Positions 8,858 to 15,161 of a stretch of 19,889 bases of DNA are shown in pieces. The position numbers and the translations under genes are program-made. How positions within the stretch are numbered: the stretch's first letter is position 1; each line of letters starts with the position of its first letter. The notes under the pieces are model-generated. The model ran no database searches, had not been told where the DNA came from, and was given only the letters and a program-made list of their open reading frames with translations. Origin of the DNA: an uncultured Faecalibacterium sp. (lineage in GTDB: Bacteria > Bacillota > Clostridia > Oscillospirales > Ruminococcaceae); contig CAKSZE010000030.1 in assembly GCA_934525325.1 (NCBI GenBank), positions 1 through 19,889 on the forward strand, read 5' to 3'.

Positions 8858-8893
8858 GGGCTGCTGCACCCGCCCGGCGTAGCAGCCCTTTTT
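8858..8893 (+). terminator. Rho-independent terminator after dnaK
   Basis: Stem GGGCTGCT (8858-8865) / AGCAGCCC (8881-8888), 15-nt loop, then TTTTT. It sits 16 bp after the dnaK stop and just before the ribosome site of the next gene, so the DUF1653 gene is probably reached by read-through or a promoter I cannot see. Confidence 0.8.
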
Positions 8894-8914
8894 GCAGAAA
8901 AGAAAGGAACGATT

Positions 8915-9142
8915 ATGAAGGAACTGAAATATCCGGTGCGCCCCGGGCGCTACCGCCACTTTAAAGGAAACGAATATCAGGTGCTGGGCGTGGCACGTCA
9001 CAGCGAGACCGAGGAGGAAATGGTGGTGTACCGCGCCCTGTACGGCGAGGGCGGGCTGTGGGTGCGCCCCGCCGCCATGTGGCTGGAAACGGTGACCCGG
9101 GACGGCGTTACAAAACCCCGCTTTACCTATATCGGGGAGTGA
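8915..9142 (+). CDS. DUF1653 family small protein
   Basis: 75 residues matching the whole DUF1653 fold: PGRYRHFKGNEYQVLGVARHSETEEEMVVYRALYG is the family core (here split by position), followed by GGLWVRP and a final PRF block. It is a small cytosolic beta-rich domain of unknown function found across bacteria. Ribosome site AAAGGA about 8 nt before the ATG at 8915. It stands between the dnaK terminator and the promoter of the secreted-protein gene. No catalytic residues can be assigned. Confidence 0.88.
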   Translation: MKELKYPVRPGRYRHFKGNEYQVLGVARHSETEEEMVVYRALYGEGGLWVRPAAMWLETVTRDGVTKPRFTYIGE

Positions 9143-9165
9143 TGCGCCCGGCTTGAATCCCGTTA

Positions 9166-9194
9166 TTGACCCTAGGATTATTTTGCGGTAAAAT
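9166..9194 (+). promoter_or_regulatory. Sigma-A type promoter of the secreted protein gene
   Basis: TTGACC (9166-9171), 17-bp spacer, TAAAAT (9189-9194), 38 bp before the ATG at 9233. Confidence 0.75.
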
Positions 9195-9232
9195 GTGGGT
9201 GTGACGCCAAACAATAAAGGAGGTTTTCGTGT

Positions 9233-10366
9233 ATGAAGGCCAAACGATGGATCTCACTCCTGCTTGCGGTAAGTATGATGCTTGGAGTGCTGGCAATGCC
9301 CGCCTCGGCGGCAACCCAGCAGCCGGAAAGCACCGCTGTTGTCAGCGAGGAGTTGCCCTCTGCCGCAGAGCTGACTGCGGCAGAGGATGAAAATGATATC
9401 GTCAGCATCCGCATCCGGGCTACCGGCAACCTTGTCTACGGTTCCGATTATAAGCTGGAGGTGGAGACCCGGCCCGAGAACACCCAGTATATTGCTGTGG
9501 TGCTGGGCACCAGCGGCGAAGCCTACGGCTATGTGACCCTGATGATCTCGGATAAGCTGCGCACCCTGCTCAAGCTGATCCCCCTGCCCAAAAAGATGTC
9601 CCAGACCCCGGATCAGGCTGAGGAATTCAACGTGTACAGCTACCTCAAGCAGCTGATCGACGGCAACGACGTCAGCGTGCTGCTGCGGGTGGCGGACGAG
9701 GTAGTGTCGGTGATGGACACCGTCAGCTTCTTTGTCCCCGCCGGCTACCTGACCACCGTGAAGAACGTCTCCAACGGCATGAAGCTGGCGCTGAGCCTGA
9801 TCCGCAAGTATCTGCCCGAGGGTGCGCTGAGCCGCATCTATCTGGACGAGCAGCCCAAGGACAGCGGCAGGTACTTTGCCGGTGCCATCGCGCTGGAAAG
9901 CAGCGATATCAACGCCGCCGGGTTTGCCATGTTCAAGATCAAGCCCAAGACCGAAAACGTCAGCCTGAGCTGGGCAGCCGATGCCCCGGCCAGCATGACT
10001 GTTTCTGAGCTGCAAAGCGCTGATCTGACCGCTAAGGTCCTCTCGGATGGACAGGTGGCTGAAAACGGTAGGGTGGGCTACACCTACAAGAAAAAGGTAT
10101 TCCTGTGCTTCAGCAGCAAAATAAACGGCGTGCCCACTGAGCCCGGCACCTACACCCAGACCGCCTACGCCGAGGGCAACTACTCCTGCGGCAGCATCAG
10201 CCGTACCATTACGGTGAACGCTGATCCCCAGCCGGTCGCTGAGCAGCCGGTAGAGCAGCCTGTTGAACAAGCAGCAGAGCAGCCCGCTGAGCAGCCTGTT
10301 GAACAGGCGGCAGAGCAGCCCGCTGAGCAGCCTGTTGAACAGGCGGCAGAGCAGCCCGCAGCATAA
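9233..10366 (+). CDS. Secreted protein of unknown function with Glu/Gln/Pro repeat tail
   Basis: 377 residues. A clear Sec signal peptide (KAKRW, a hydrophobic core from about residue 7, then PASA) predicts cleavage after Ala26. The mature part has a beta-strand-rich opening (about 55-110), a mixed hydrophobic helical middle (about 110-200) and an Ig/beta-sandwich-like end (about 240-330, with GVPTEPGTYTQTAYAEGNYS). The last 42 residues are a tandem repeat rich in Glu, Gln, Pro and Ala, with no LPXTG motif or C-terminal membrane anchor, so release or non-covalent wall binding is likely. Ribosome site AAAGGAGG 9 nt before the ATG. Own promoter and terminator: a single-gene unit. I do not recognise the family. 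The DGQVAENGRVGYTY..G segment recalls bacterial Ig-like modules, which is only an impression. Confidence 0.85.
   Translation: MKAKRWISLLLAVSMMLGVLAMPASAATQQPESTAVVSEELPSAAELTAAEDENDIVSIRIRATGNLVYGSDYKLEVETRPENTQYIAVVLGTSGEAYGYVTLMISDKLRTLLKLIPLPKKMSQTPDQAEEFNVYSYLKQLIDGNDVSVLLRVADEVVSVMDTVSFFVPAGYLTTVKNVSNGMKLALSLIRKYLPEGALSRIYLDEQPKDSGRYFAGAIALESSDINAAGFAMFKIKPKTENVSLSWAADAPASMTVSELQSADLTAKVLSDGQVAENGRVGYTYKKKVFLCFSSKINGVPTEPGTYTQTAYAEGNYSCGSISRTITVNADPQPVAEQPVEQPVEQAAEQPAEQPVEQAAEQPAEQPVEQAAEQPAA
10241..10360 (+). repeat. 36-bp in-frame tandem repeat coding EQPVEQAAEQPA
   Basis: Three units of 36 bp (10253-10288, 10289-10324, 10325-10360) plus a 12-bp partial unit (10241-10252) at the 3' end of the secreted protein gene. 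Units two and three are almost identical and unit one differs at a few third positions. Each codes for 12 residues, so copy-number changes keep the frame. Confidence 0.92.
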
Positions 10367-10393
10367 ACCAGCGGAAAACTATTTTCGAATGGG

Positions 10394-10434
10394 ACGATCC
10401 CGGAAAGTCTGCGGACTTTCCGGGATCGTTTTTT
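10394..10434 (+). terminator. Rho-independent terminator of the secreted protein gene
   Basis: Perfect 16-bp stem (10394-10409 with 10414-10429), TGCG tetraloop, then six T. Very strong. Confidence 0.95.
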
Positions 10435-10482
10435 CACGGGAGAGGCTGCTTTTTATTTTCTATAAAATGGGCTGCTTTACTC

Positions 10483-10511
10483 TTGCAAATCGCCGCGCAA
10501 TACGCTATTAT
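10483..10511 (+). promoter_or_regulatory. Sigma-A type promoter of mscL
   Basis: TTGCAA (10483-10488), 17-bp spacer, TATTAT (10506-10511), about 55 bp before the mscL start. Confidence 0.6.
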
Positions 10512-10566
10512 AAAAATAAAATAACCCCTTGCGGTAAAAAAGGAAAAAAGAAGGAGCGGTTTATCT

Positions 10567-11016
10567 ATGGAAGAGAAAAAAAGCGGCATCAAAAAGTTCT
10601 TTGAAGAGTTCAAGGCGTTTGCCATGCGCGGCAACGTGCTGGATATGGCAGTTGGCGTTGTCATCGGCGGTGCCTTCACCGCCATCGTCACCGCGCTGGT
10701 GGAGGACATCATCAACCCGCTGATCGGCCTGTTCTTCAAGGCAGATTTTTCCGACGTGGTCATTGGTCTGGGCGGATCCAGCATCAAGATCGGTGAGTTC
10801 GTCAACTCCATCATCAACTTCCTCATCGTGGCCTTTGTGCTGTTTGTTGTGATCAAGTTCGTCAACTCCCTGCACAAAAAGCCCGAAGAGCCTGCCGAGC
10901 CGGAGGAGCCCACCACTAAGGTGTGCCCCTACTGCCAGAGTGAGATCTCCATCAAGGCTGTGCGCTGCCCCCACTGCACCTCCAAGCTGGAGGGCTTTCC
11001 CGAAATGAAGGCCTGA
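10567..11016 (+). CDS. mscL: Large-conductance mechanosensitive channel MscL with C-terminal zinc ribbon
   Basis: 149 residues. It forms the membrane channel that opens at high membrane tension and releases solutes during osmotic downshock. The N-terminal helix FKAFAMRGNVLDMAVGVVIGGAF and the pore-lining helix match MscL closely, and the second membrane helix is FVNSIINFLIVAFVLFVVIKFVN (about 78-100). After a Pro/Glu linker the usual MscL tail is replaced or extended by CPYC (120-123) and CPHC (134-137), a four-Cys zinc-ribbon-like knot. A ribosome site AAGGAG lies about 10 nt before the ATG. The gene is monocistronic by layout: own promoter, then the promoter of a candidate RNA 12 bp after the stop. 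Confidence 0.95.
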   Translation: MEEKKSGIKKFFEEFKAFAMRGNVLDMAVGVVIGGAFTAIVTALVEDIINPLIGLFFKADFSDVVIGLGGSSIKIGEFVNSIINFLIVAFVLFVVIKFVNSLHKKPEEPAEPEEPTTKVCPYCQSEISIKAVRCPHCTSKLEGFPEMKA

Positions 11017-11027
11017 AGCATTCAGCA

Positions 11028-11055
11028 TTGACAATTGGCGCAGATGCGCTATAAT
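11028..11055 (+). promoter_or_regulatory. Consensus sigma-A promoter with no protein gene behind it
   Basis: Perfect TTGACA (11028-11033) and perfect TATAAT (11050-11055) separated by 16 bp. It is one of the two best promoters in the window, the other serving tRNA-Leu. The next plus-strand protein gene is 2.1 kb away and has its own promoter. Confidence 0.85.
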
Positions 11056-11061
11056 AGAAGT

Positions 11062-11180
11062 AGAAAAGGCGCTGGTCGGCAAACGGCTACCCGTTACCGG
11101 CGATCGCTTGTTCCTACGGATGAGAAAGCAAGTGACCGTTAGCTTGGGGAAGCGTGTGGCGGTTACTTGCTTTTCTTGTT
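11062..11180 (+). ncRNA. Candidate structured small RNA downstream of mscL
   Basis: The transcript expected from the 11028-11055 promoter contains an imperfect hairpin (about 11067-11107, core AACGG/CCGTT) and then a long second hairpin. In the second, AAAGCAAGTGACCG (11123-11136) pairs with CGGTTACTTGCTTT through 14 bp with one G-U, capped by an inner GCTT-GGGG-AAGC stem. It is followed by TTTTCTTGTTGT, a terminator-like end. A reading frame beginning ATGAGAAAGCAAG exists, but it has no ribosome site and runs through the hairpin and the next terminator, so I do not call it. Sequence does not match tmRNA, RNase P or SRP RNA cores. The exact ends are inferred. It could be a regulatory RNA, or a repeat-type palindrome that happens to be transcribed. 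Confidence 0.5.
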
Positions 11181-11191
11181 GTCATTACAAC

Positions 11192-11242
11192 AAAACCCTC
11201 CCGGCCGGGCGCAGTCTTTGCGCTTTCGGCCGGGAGGGTTTT
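11192..11242. terminator. Bidirectional terminator between the RNA locus and the phosphatase gene
   Basis: Perfect 16-bp inverted repeat, AAAACCCTCCCGGCCG (11192-11207) with its complement (11227-11242). An inner GCGCA/TGCGC stem lies in the loop. The A and T runs at the ends serve as U-tracts in either direction, so it can end the mscL/RNA side and the convergent phosphatase transcript. Confidence 0.85.
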
Positions 11243-11313
11243 GCACATTTTGCGGTTTGGTTGTGGAAAAGTGGAGTGGAAAGTGGAGTGGGAAGTGGGG
11301 AAATCAGGAACGC

Positions 11314-12861
11314 TTACTGAACCTTGGTCAGCTCAGCCAGCTTGTGGTAGATCTCGGTGTTGTCGTACACACCGCCGAATTTCTCGGCACCGACACCCAT
11401 GGCGTACACGTTGACCATGGCACCGGTGTGGGCGTAGGTGGTGTGGTCCATACCGGACTTGTGGTTGATGGTGTGGCAGACAGCCATGCTGAAGGGAATG
11501 TAGGTGCCGTACAGCTCGTAGTCCTGCTGGCTCATCTTGCTCTGGCTGGAGGAGCCCTCCTGCAGGGTGCGCTCGTAGGCTTTGCGCAGGTTCTCCACCT
11601 CGTAGTCGGTCAGCAGCAGCTTGCCTGCGCTGGCGGCAGCGGGGTCGGTGGGCAGGGTCAGGCCAAAGACGTTCTTCACATCCTGCATGGCAGTCTCGAA
11701 GGGGGTCTTGTTGGTAATGTAGCCCTGCACATAGGTGGAATCGAACTTTGCGTAGGACATCTTCTGGTGTGCCAGATTGGTCAGGAAGGTGTTGTAGTTG
11801 GTGGTCTTGTAGCCGATGGCCATGCCGCCGGTCTCGTGGTCGGCGGTGACAAGGATTAAAGTCTCATTGGGGTGGGCGTTATAGAAGTCCACAGCAGCCT
11901 GCACCGCGTTGCTCATCTCCAGCACATCGTGGATGGAGGCAGCGGCATCGTTGGCGTGGCAGGCCCAGTCGATCTTGCCGGACTCGGTCATCATGAAGAA
12001 GCCCTTTTTGTTGTTCAGCAGCTCGATGCCCTTCTTGACGTAATCGGTCAGCTGCCACTCGCCGTTGACAGCGTCCATGGCGTAGTTCATGGACTTACCG
12101 TCGCCCAGATTCTCGGCAATGATCAGGGTCTTGCCTGCACCGGCGGTCAGGGCAGCCGCACCGGCCTGGGTGGTGACCACGTTATAACCGGCGTTGGCAG
12201 CCACGGTGTGGTTGTCGGGGCCGGTGCCGTCGCCGTTCACCTTCTGGAACTCGCCGCCGGCAAAGTACTCAAAGCCGGAGTTTGCCAGCTCTACGCCGAT
12301 CTCGTAGTAGTTCTTGCGGGTCTTTTGGTGGGCATAGAAGGCAGCGGGGGTGGCGTGGTCGATGTTCACGGTGGAGATGACGCCCACCTTATAGCCCTTC
12401 TGGGCGTGCAGCTTTTCGGCGATGGTCTCGTAGGGCACATCGCGGGTCCAGGGGCACATATTGATGACGCCGCTCTCGGTCTTGTGGCCGGTGGCGATGG
12501 AGGTGGCGGTGGAAGCGGAGTCCGGGCAGAAGGAGGTGCTGTCGTAGGTGGTCACGCTGCCCACCTGCGGGAAGCTGGTAAAGCTCAGGTCAGCCTCGGT
12601 CACAGCGCCGTTGTTGTCCACGGTGCCCTTGTAGAAGCGTGCGGACTGGATCTGGGCAGTGCCCATGCCGTCACCGATGAACAGGAAAACGTACTTGGGC
12701 TTTTTGAACACGTCCAGCAGACCGTTCTCTTCGTCTGCTGCGGCAGAAGCATCGGCCTCGGCAGCGTGAGCGGCTACGGGTGCAGCCGACAGCATGCCCA
12801 CTGCCGATGCAACGGCACCGGCCTTCAGGAAGCTGCGGCGGGAAATTTTCGCGTTCTTCAT
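11314..12861 (-). CDS. Alkaline phosphatase with Tat signal peptide
   Basis: 515 residues. A metal-dependent phosphomonoesterase that frees phosphate outside the cytoplasm. The N-terminus has SRRSFLKAG (7-15) followed by a hydrophobic stretch and AHA, a classic twin-arginine signal, so export as a folded, metal-loaded enzyme by Tat is expected. The E. coli PhoA-type site is complete: FIGDGMG with Asp64, the nucleophile in PDSAS (Ser115), HATPAAF, the ESGKIDWACH metal block, TADHETGG and the final HTG. I chose the ATG at 12861 because a GAGAGGA site precedes it and the Tat motif begins there. An upstream in-frame ATG at 13023 would add 54 unrelated residues. Single-gene unit facing the bidirectional terminator. 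The upstream region holds candidate PhoP boxes. Confidence 0.95.
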   Translation of the reverse strand: MKNAKISRRSFLKAGAVASAVGMLSAAPVAAHAAEADASAAADEENGLLDVFKKPKYVFLFIGDGMGTAQIQSARFYKGTVDNNGAVTEADLSFTSFPQVGSVTTYDSTSFCPDSASTATSIATGHKTESGVINMCPWTRDVPYETIAEKLHAQKGYKVGVISTVNIDHATPAAFYAHQKTRKNYYEIGVELANSGFEYFAGGEFQKVNGDGTGPDNHTVAANAGYNVVTTQAGAAALTAGAGKTLIIAENLGDGKSMNYAMDAVNGEWQLTDYVKKGIELLNNKKGFFMMTESGKIDWACHANDAAASIHDVLEMSNAVQAAVDFYNAHPNETLILVTADHETGGMAIGYKTTNYNTFLTNLAHQKMSYAKFDSTYVQGYITNKTPFETAMQDVKNVFGLTLPTDPAAASAGKLLLTDYEVENLRKAYERTLQEGSSSQSKMSQQDYELYGTYIPFSMAVCHTINHKSGMDHTTYAHTGAMVNVYAMGVGAEKFGGVYDNTEIYHKLAELTKVQ

Positions 12862-12927
12862 AACAGATATCCTCTCTTTTTCAGCCCGGCTTGGGGCGGT
12901 TCTACTATTTCTTGTGGGAACACCTGT

Positions 12928-13046
12928 ATTGTAGCGCACCGCTCGCAGCGGCGAAACCAGCCCCGTGTAACACTTAGGTAAACCTTTGGCGCACAGAAGG
13001 GCAGCGGTGTAAAATCCGGGCAAAGCAGGTAAAATCCGCCTGTAAC
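12928..13046 (-). promoter_or_regulatory. Putative phosphate-responsive promoter region of the phosphatase gene
   Basis: On the minus strand, reading toward the gene, five related hexamers occur: GTTACA (13046-13041), TTTACC (13033-13028), TTTACA (13013-13008), TTTACC (12982-12977) and GTTACA (12971-12966). The last two are exactly 11 bp apart, the spacing of PhoP half-sites (TT[ACT]ACA) in Bacillus. Next comes TACAAT (12933-12928), a good -10 with no good -35, as expected for an activated promoter. The other spacings (13, 20, 31 bp) are less regular, so PhoP control is an inference. Confidence 0.4.
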
Positions 13047-13090
13047 GCCCGCCGAAGGGTCACTTTTTGCACCGAACCGCTCCGCAAGGG

Positions 13091-13120
13091 TTGCAAGCAG
13101 GGGGCTTTTCATTGTACAAT
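13091..13120 (+). promoter_or_regulatory. Sigma-A type promoter of the HAD/exonuclease operon
   Basis: TTGCAA (13091-13096), 18-bp spacer, TACAAT (13115-13120) preceded by TTG. It lies 50 bp before the HAD start, divergent from the phosphatase promoter region. Confidence 0.6.
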
Positions 13121-13169
13121 AGAGAAAGCAAGCTGAGATACACTTCTATAACGAGAGGATCTTTTAAAT

Positions 13170-13991
13170 ATGTCTGATATCAAAGTGCTGGCGCTGGATC
13201 TGGATGGCACCCTGACCAACGACCAGAAGCTCGTCACCCCGCGCACCCGCGCCGTGCTGGACGCCGCCATTGAAAAAGGTGTGACCATCGTGCTGGCGTC
13301 CGGCCGGCCCACCGCCGGCATCCAGCCGCTGGCCGAGGAGCTGGGTCTGGACAAAAAGGGCGGCTGCATCCTGTCCTACAACGGCGGCAAGATCGTGGAC
13401 TGCCGCACCGGCGAAACGCTGGTGGAAAAGACGCTGGACCCGGCCCTTGTGCCCGAGCTGTGTGCCTTTGCCGCCGCGCAGGATATTGCCATCCTGACCT
13501 ATAACCGCGAGGGCATCGTCTGCGAGCGGGACAAGGACGAGTGGGCCAACAAGGAGTGCTTTACCACCAAGCTGCCCATGATCCATGTGGACGATCTGGC
13601 GTCCTATGTGAACTACCCCGTGTGCAAGATGCTTATCACACTGGACCCCGCCCGCCGGGACGCAGTTTGCGCCGCCGGGCAGCAGCAGTTTGCAGGCCGC
13701 GCCGACCTGTACCCCTCCAGCCCTTTCTTTATTGAAGCGGTGCCGCTGGGCGTGGCCAAGGACGGCAGTCTGGCGGAGCTTCTGCGCCGCATGGGACTGA
13801 CCCGCGAGAACCTGATGGCCTGCGGCGACGGTCTGAACGATCGCTCCATGATCGCCTACGCCGGGGTGGGTGTCGCCATGCAGAACGCCGAGCAGCCGGT
13901 GAAGGACTGCGCCGACTATGTGACCACCGCCGACAACAACCACGACGGCGTGGCCGAGGCCGTGGAGAAGTTTATTTTACGAGAGGACTAA
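13170..13991 (+). CDS. Cof-type HAD-IIB family phosphatase
   Basis: 273 residues. A Mg-dependent hydrolase of the haloacid dehalogenase superfamily, probably acting on small sugar phosphates or similar metabolites in the cytosol. All four motifs are visible: DLDGTL with nucleophile Asp10 and acid Asp12, SGR at 44-46, the Lys of motif III at 197 (GVAKDGSL), and GDGLND at 219-224. A cap domain of the C2B type fits residues about 85-185. Substrate cannot be predicted. Ribosome site GAGAGGA about 10 nt before the ATG. The exonuclease gene starts 7 bp after the stop, so the two are co-transcribed. Confidence 0.92.
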   Translation: MSDIKVLALDLDGTLTNDQKLVTPRTRAVLDAAIEKGVTIVLASGRPTAGIQPLAEELGLDKKGGCILSYNGGKIVDCRTGETLVEKTLDPALVPELCAFAAAQDIAILTYNREGIVCERDKDEWANKECFTTKLPMIHVDDLASYVNYPVCKMLITLDPARRDAVCAAGQQQFAGRADLYPSSPFFIEAVPLGVAKDGSLAELLRRMGLTRENLMACGDGLNDRSMIAYAGVGVAMQNAEQPVKDCADYVTTADNNHDGVAEAVEKFILRED

Positions 13992-13998
13992 CAAAGCA

Positions 13999-14991
13999 AT
14001 GCCGCGTAACTTGGTTTTATTTGATCTGGAATGGAACATCGGCTACCAGCCGTACACCTTTAACTACCATGGGGTGCAGCAGACCCTGCGGGGCGAGATC
14101 GTGGAGATCGGCGCCGTAAAGATCGACGAGGACGCCAACGTGCTGGAAACCTTTTCCATCCATCTGCGCCCCCGCATCTTCCGCAAATTGCAGCACCATA
14201 TCGCCAAGGTGACCGGCCTGACGCAGGCAGATCTGGACAAGGGCGAGCCCATCGTGCAGGGACTGCGCCGCTTTATGCAGTGGTGCGGCCCGGATGCCGA
14301 GTTTGCCGAGTGGGGTCTGGATGACGTGCCGGTGCTCAAGCAGAACCTGTTCCTGTGCAATCTGGACGAGTCCAAGCCCACCGTGTGGTATGACCTGCAG
14401 CAGGTCTTTCTGCGGGAGCATCCCCGCAAGGAGGGCGAGGGCATGACGCTGGAAAGCGTAGTCACCCGCATGGGCATCCCCATGGAGCGCCCCTTCCACG
14501 ATGCACTTTCCGATACGCTGTACACTGCCGATGTCTGCCGTCTGCTGGATCTGCGCGCCGGGCTTGCCGCCTACCCCACCGAGGACGAGGCGCTGCGCCA
14601 GAGCCTGTGCCAGACCCCCGGCGACTACCGGGACTTTACGGTGTTCCACGGCTATGTGGAGCAGTACGCATGGCGGGCTGACCCCAAGATCAGCCAGATG
14701 CCCTGCCCGGAGTGCGGCACTATCTTACAGCCGGACGAGCTTTGGCTGAAAAAGGGCAGCAACAGCTGGTATACCCTGTGCCAGTGCCCCAGCTGCACCG
14801 GCAGCGGCAACGCTGCCGGGCAGGGCGTATTCCAGCGGTACAAGCTGTCCCGCCGGGACGGTCTGCACTGGAGCTTTGCCCGCTGCGCCCAGATGCCGGA
14901 CGCTGAAAGCCTTGCCCGCTGGGAAAAACTGCGCACCGCCCAGCTGGAGCGGATGCGCGCCAAGGCCGAAAAGCAGGCTGCGGAAAAGTGA
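13999..14991 (+). CDS. DEDDh-family 3'-5' exonuclease with C-terminal zinc ribbon
   Basis: 330 residues. The N-terminal 185 residues form a DnaQ-like exonuclease domain. Exo I has Asp9 and Glu11 (FDLEWN), Exo II has Asp108/109 (WGLDDV), and Exo III has His167 and Asp172 (FHDALSDT), the DEDDh set of two-metal nucleases. It is closest in feel to KapD/ERI-type exonucleases, some of which act on RNA. After this come Cys236, Cys239, Cys263 and Cys266 in CPEC and CPSC pairs, a probable zinc ribbon, then a basic helical tail ending in KQAAEK. The zinc ribbon may help bind nucleic acid, which is inference. Its ribosome site GAGAGGA lies in the last codons of the HAD gene. Confidence 0.88.
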   Translation: MPRNLVLFDLEWNIGYQPYTFNYHGVQQTLRGEIVEIGAVKIDEDANVLETFSIHLRPRIFRKLQHHIAKVTGLTQADLDKGEPIVQGLRRFMQWCGPDAEFAEWGLDDVPVLKQNLFLCNLDESKPTVWYDLQQVFLREHPRKEGEGMTLESVVTRMGIPMERPFHDALSDTLYTADVCRLLDLRAGLAAYPTEDEALRQSLCQTPGDYRDFTVFHGYVEQYAWRADPKISQMPCPECGTILQPDELWLKKGSNSWYTLCQCPSCTGSGNAAGQGVFQRYKLSRRDGLHWSFARCAQMPDAESLARWEKLRTAQLERMRAKAEKQAAEK

Positions 14992-15161
14992 ATGAAGGAA
15001 AATCCCTTTTCATCTCGTAGTATGGATAGCAGAGTCTGAACTGTGTCGAAAAATGCACACTCTGTTCACGGCTCTGTCATAGAGAATGGATATACTAAGC
15101 ATGATGCAGCCTGCCCGGGAACGCCCCGGCACCGGCTGCACAGAAAGGGATCGGACACTAA

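Noticed and set aside
6938..9214. Open 758-residue minus-strand frame across dnaK
   Set aside because: It is antisense to dnaK and arises from the GC-rich third-position bias of that gene. No ribosome site and no recognisable domain.
10241..10360. Possible CRISPR-like array
   Set aside because: The 36-bp units are directly tandem without spacers and lie in frame within a gene.
9254..10437. Minus-strand frames over the secreted protein gene, including a Cys-rich repeat peptide near 10180-10437
   Set aside because: The apparent Cys/Ser/Ala repeat is the complement of the 36-bp Glu/Gln/Pro repeat. The plus-strand gene has a promoter, ribosome site, signal peptide and terminator.
11062..11180. 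SRP RNA, tmRNA or RNase P RNA identity for the post-mscL transcript
   Set aside because: The SRP apical GGAAG/GCAGC core, the tmRNA tRNA-like ends and the RNase P conserved blocks are not found.
11108..11320. Small plus-strand ORF after mscL beginning MFLRMRKQVTVSLG
   Set aside because: No ribosome site, and it runs straight through a stable hairpin and the bidirectional terminator. Better explained as structured RNA.
14992..15161. Terminator between the exonuclease and VTT genes
   Set aside because: A weak hairpin (GAAC.GTGT / ACAC...GTTC, 15038-15067) exists but has no U-run and several mismatches, so I did not call it.
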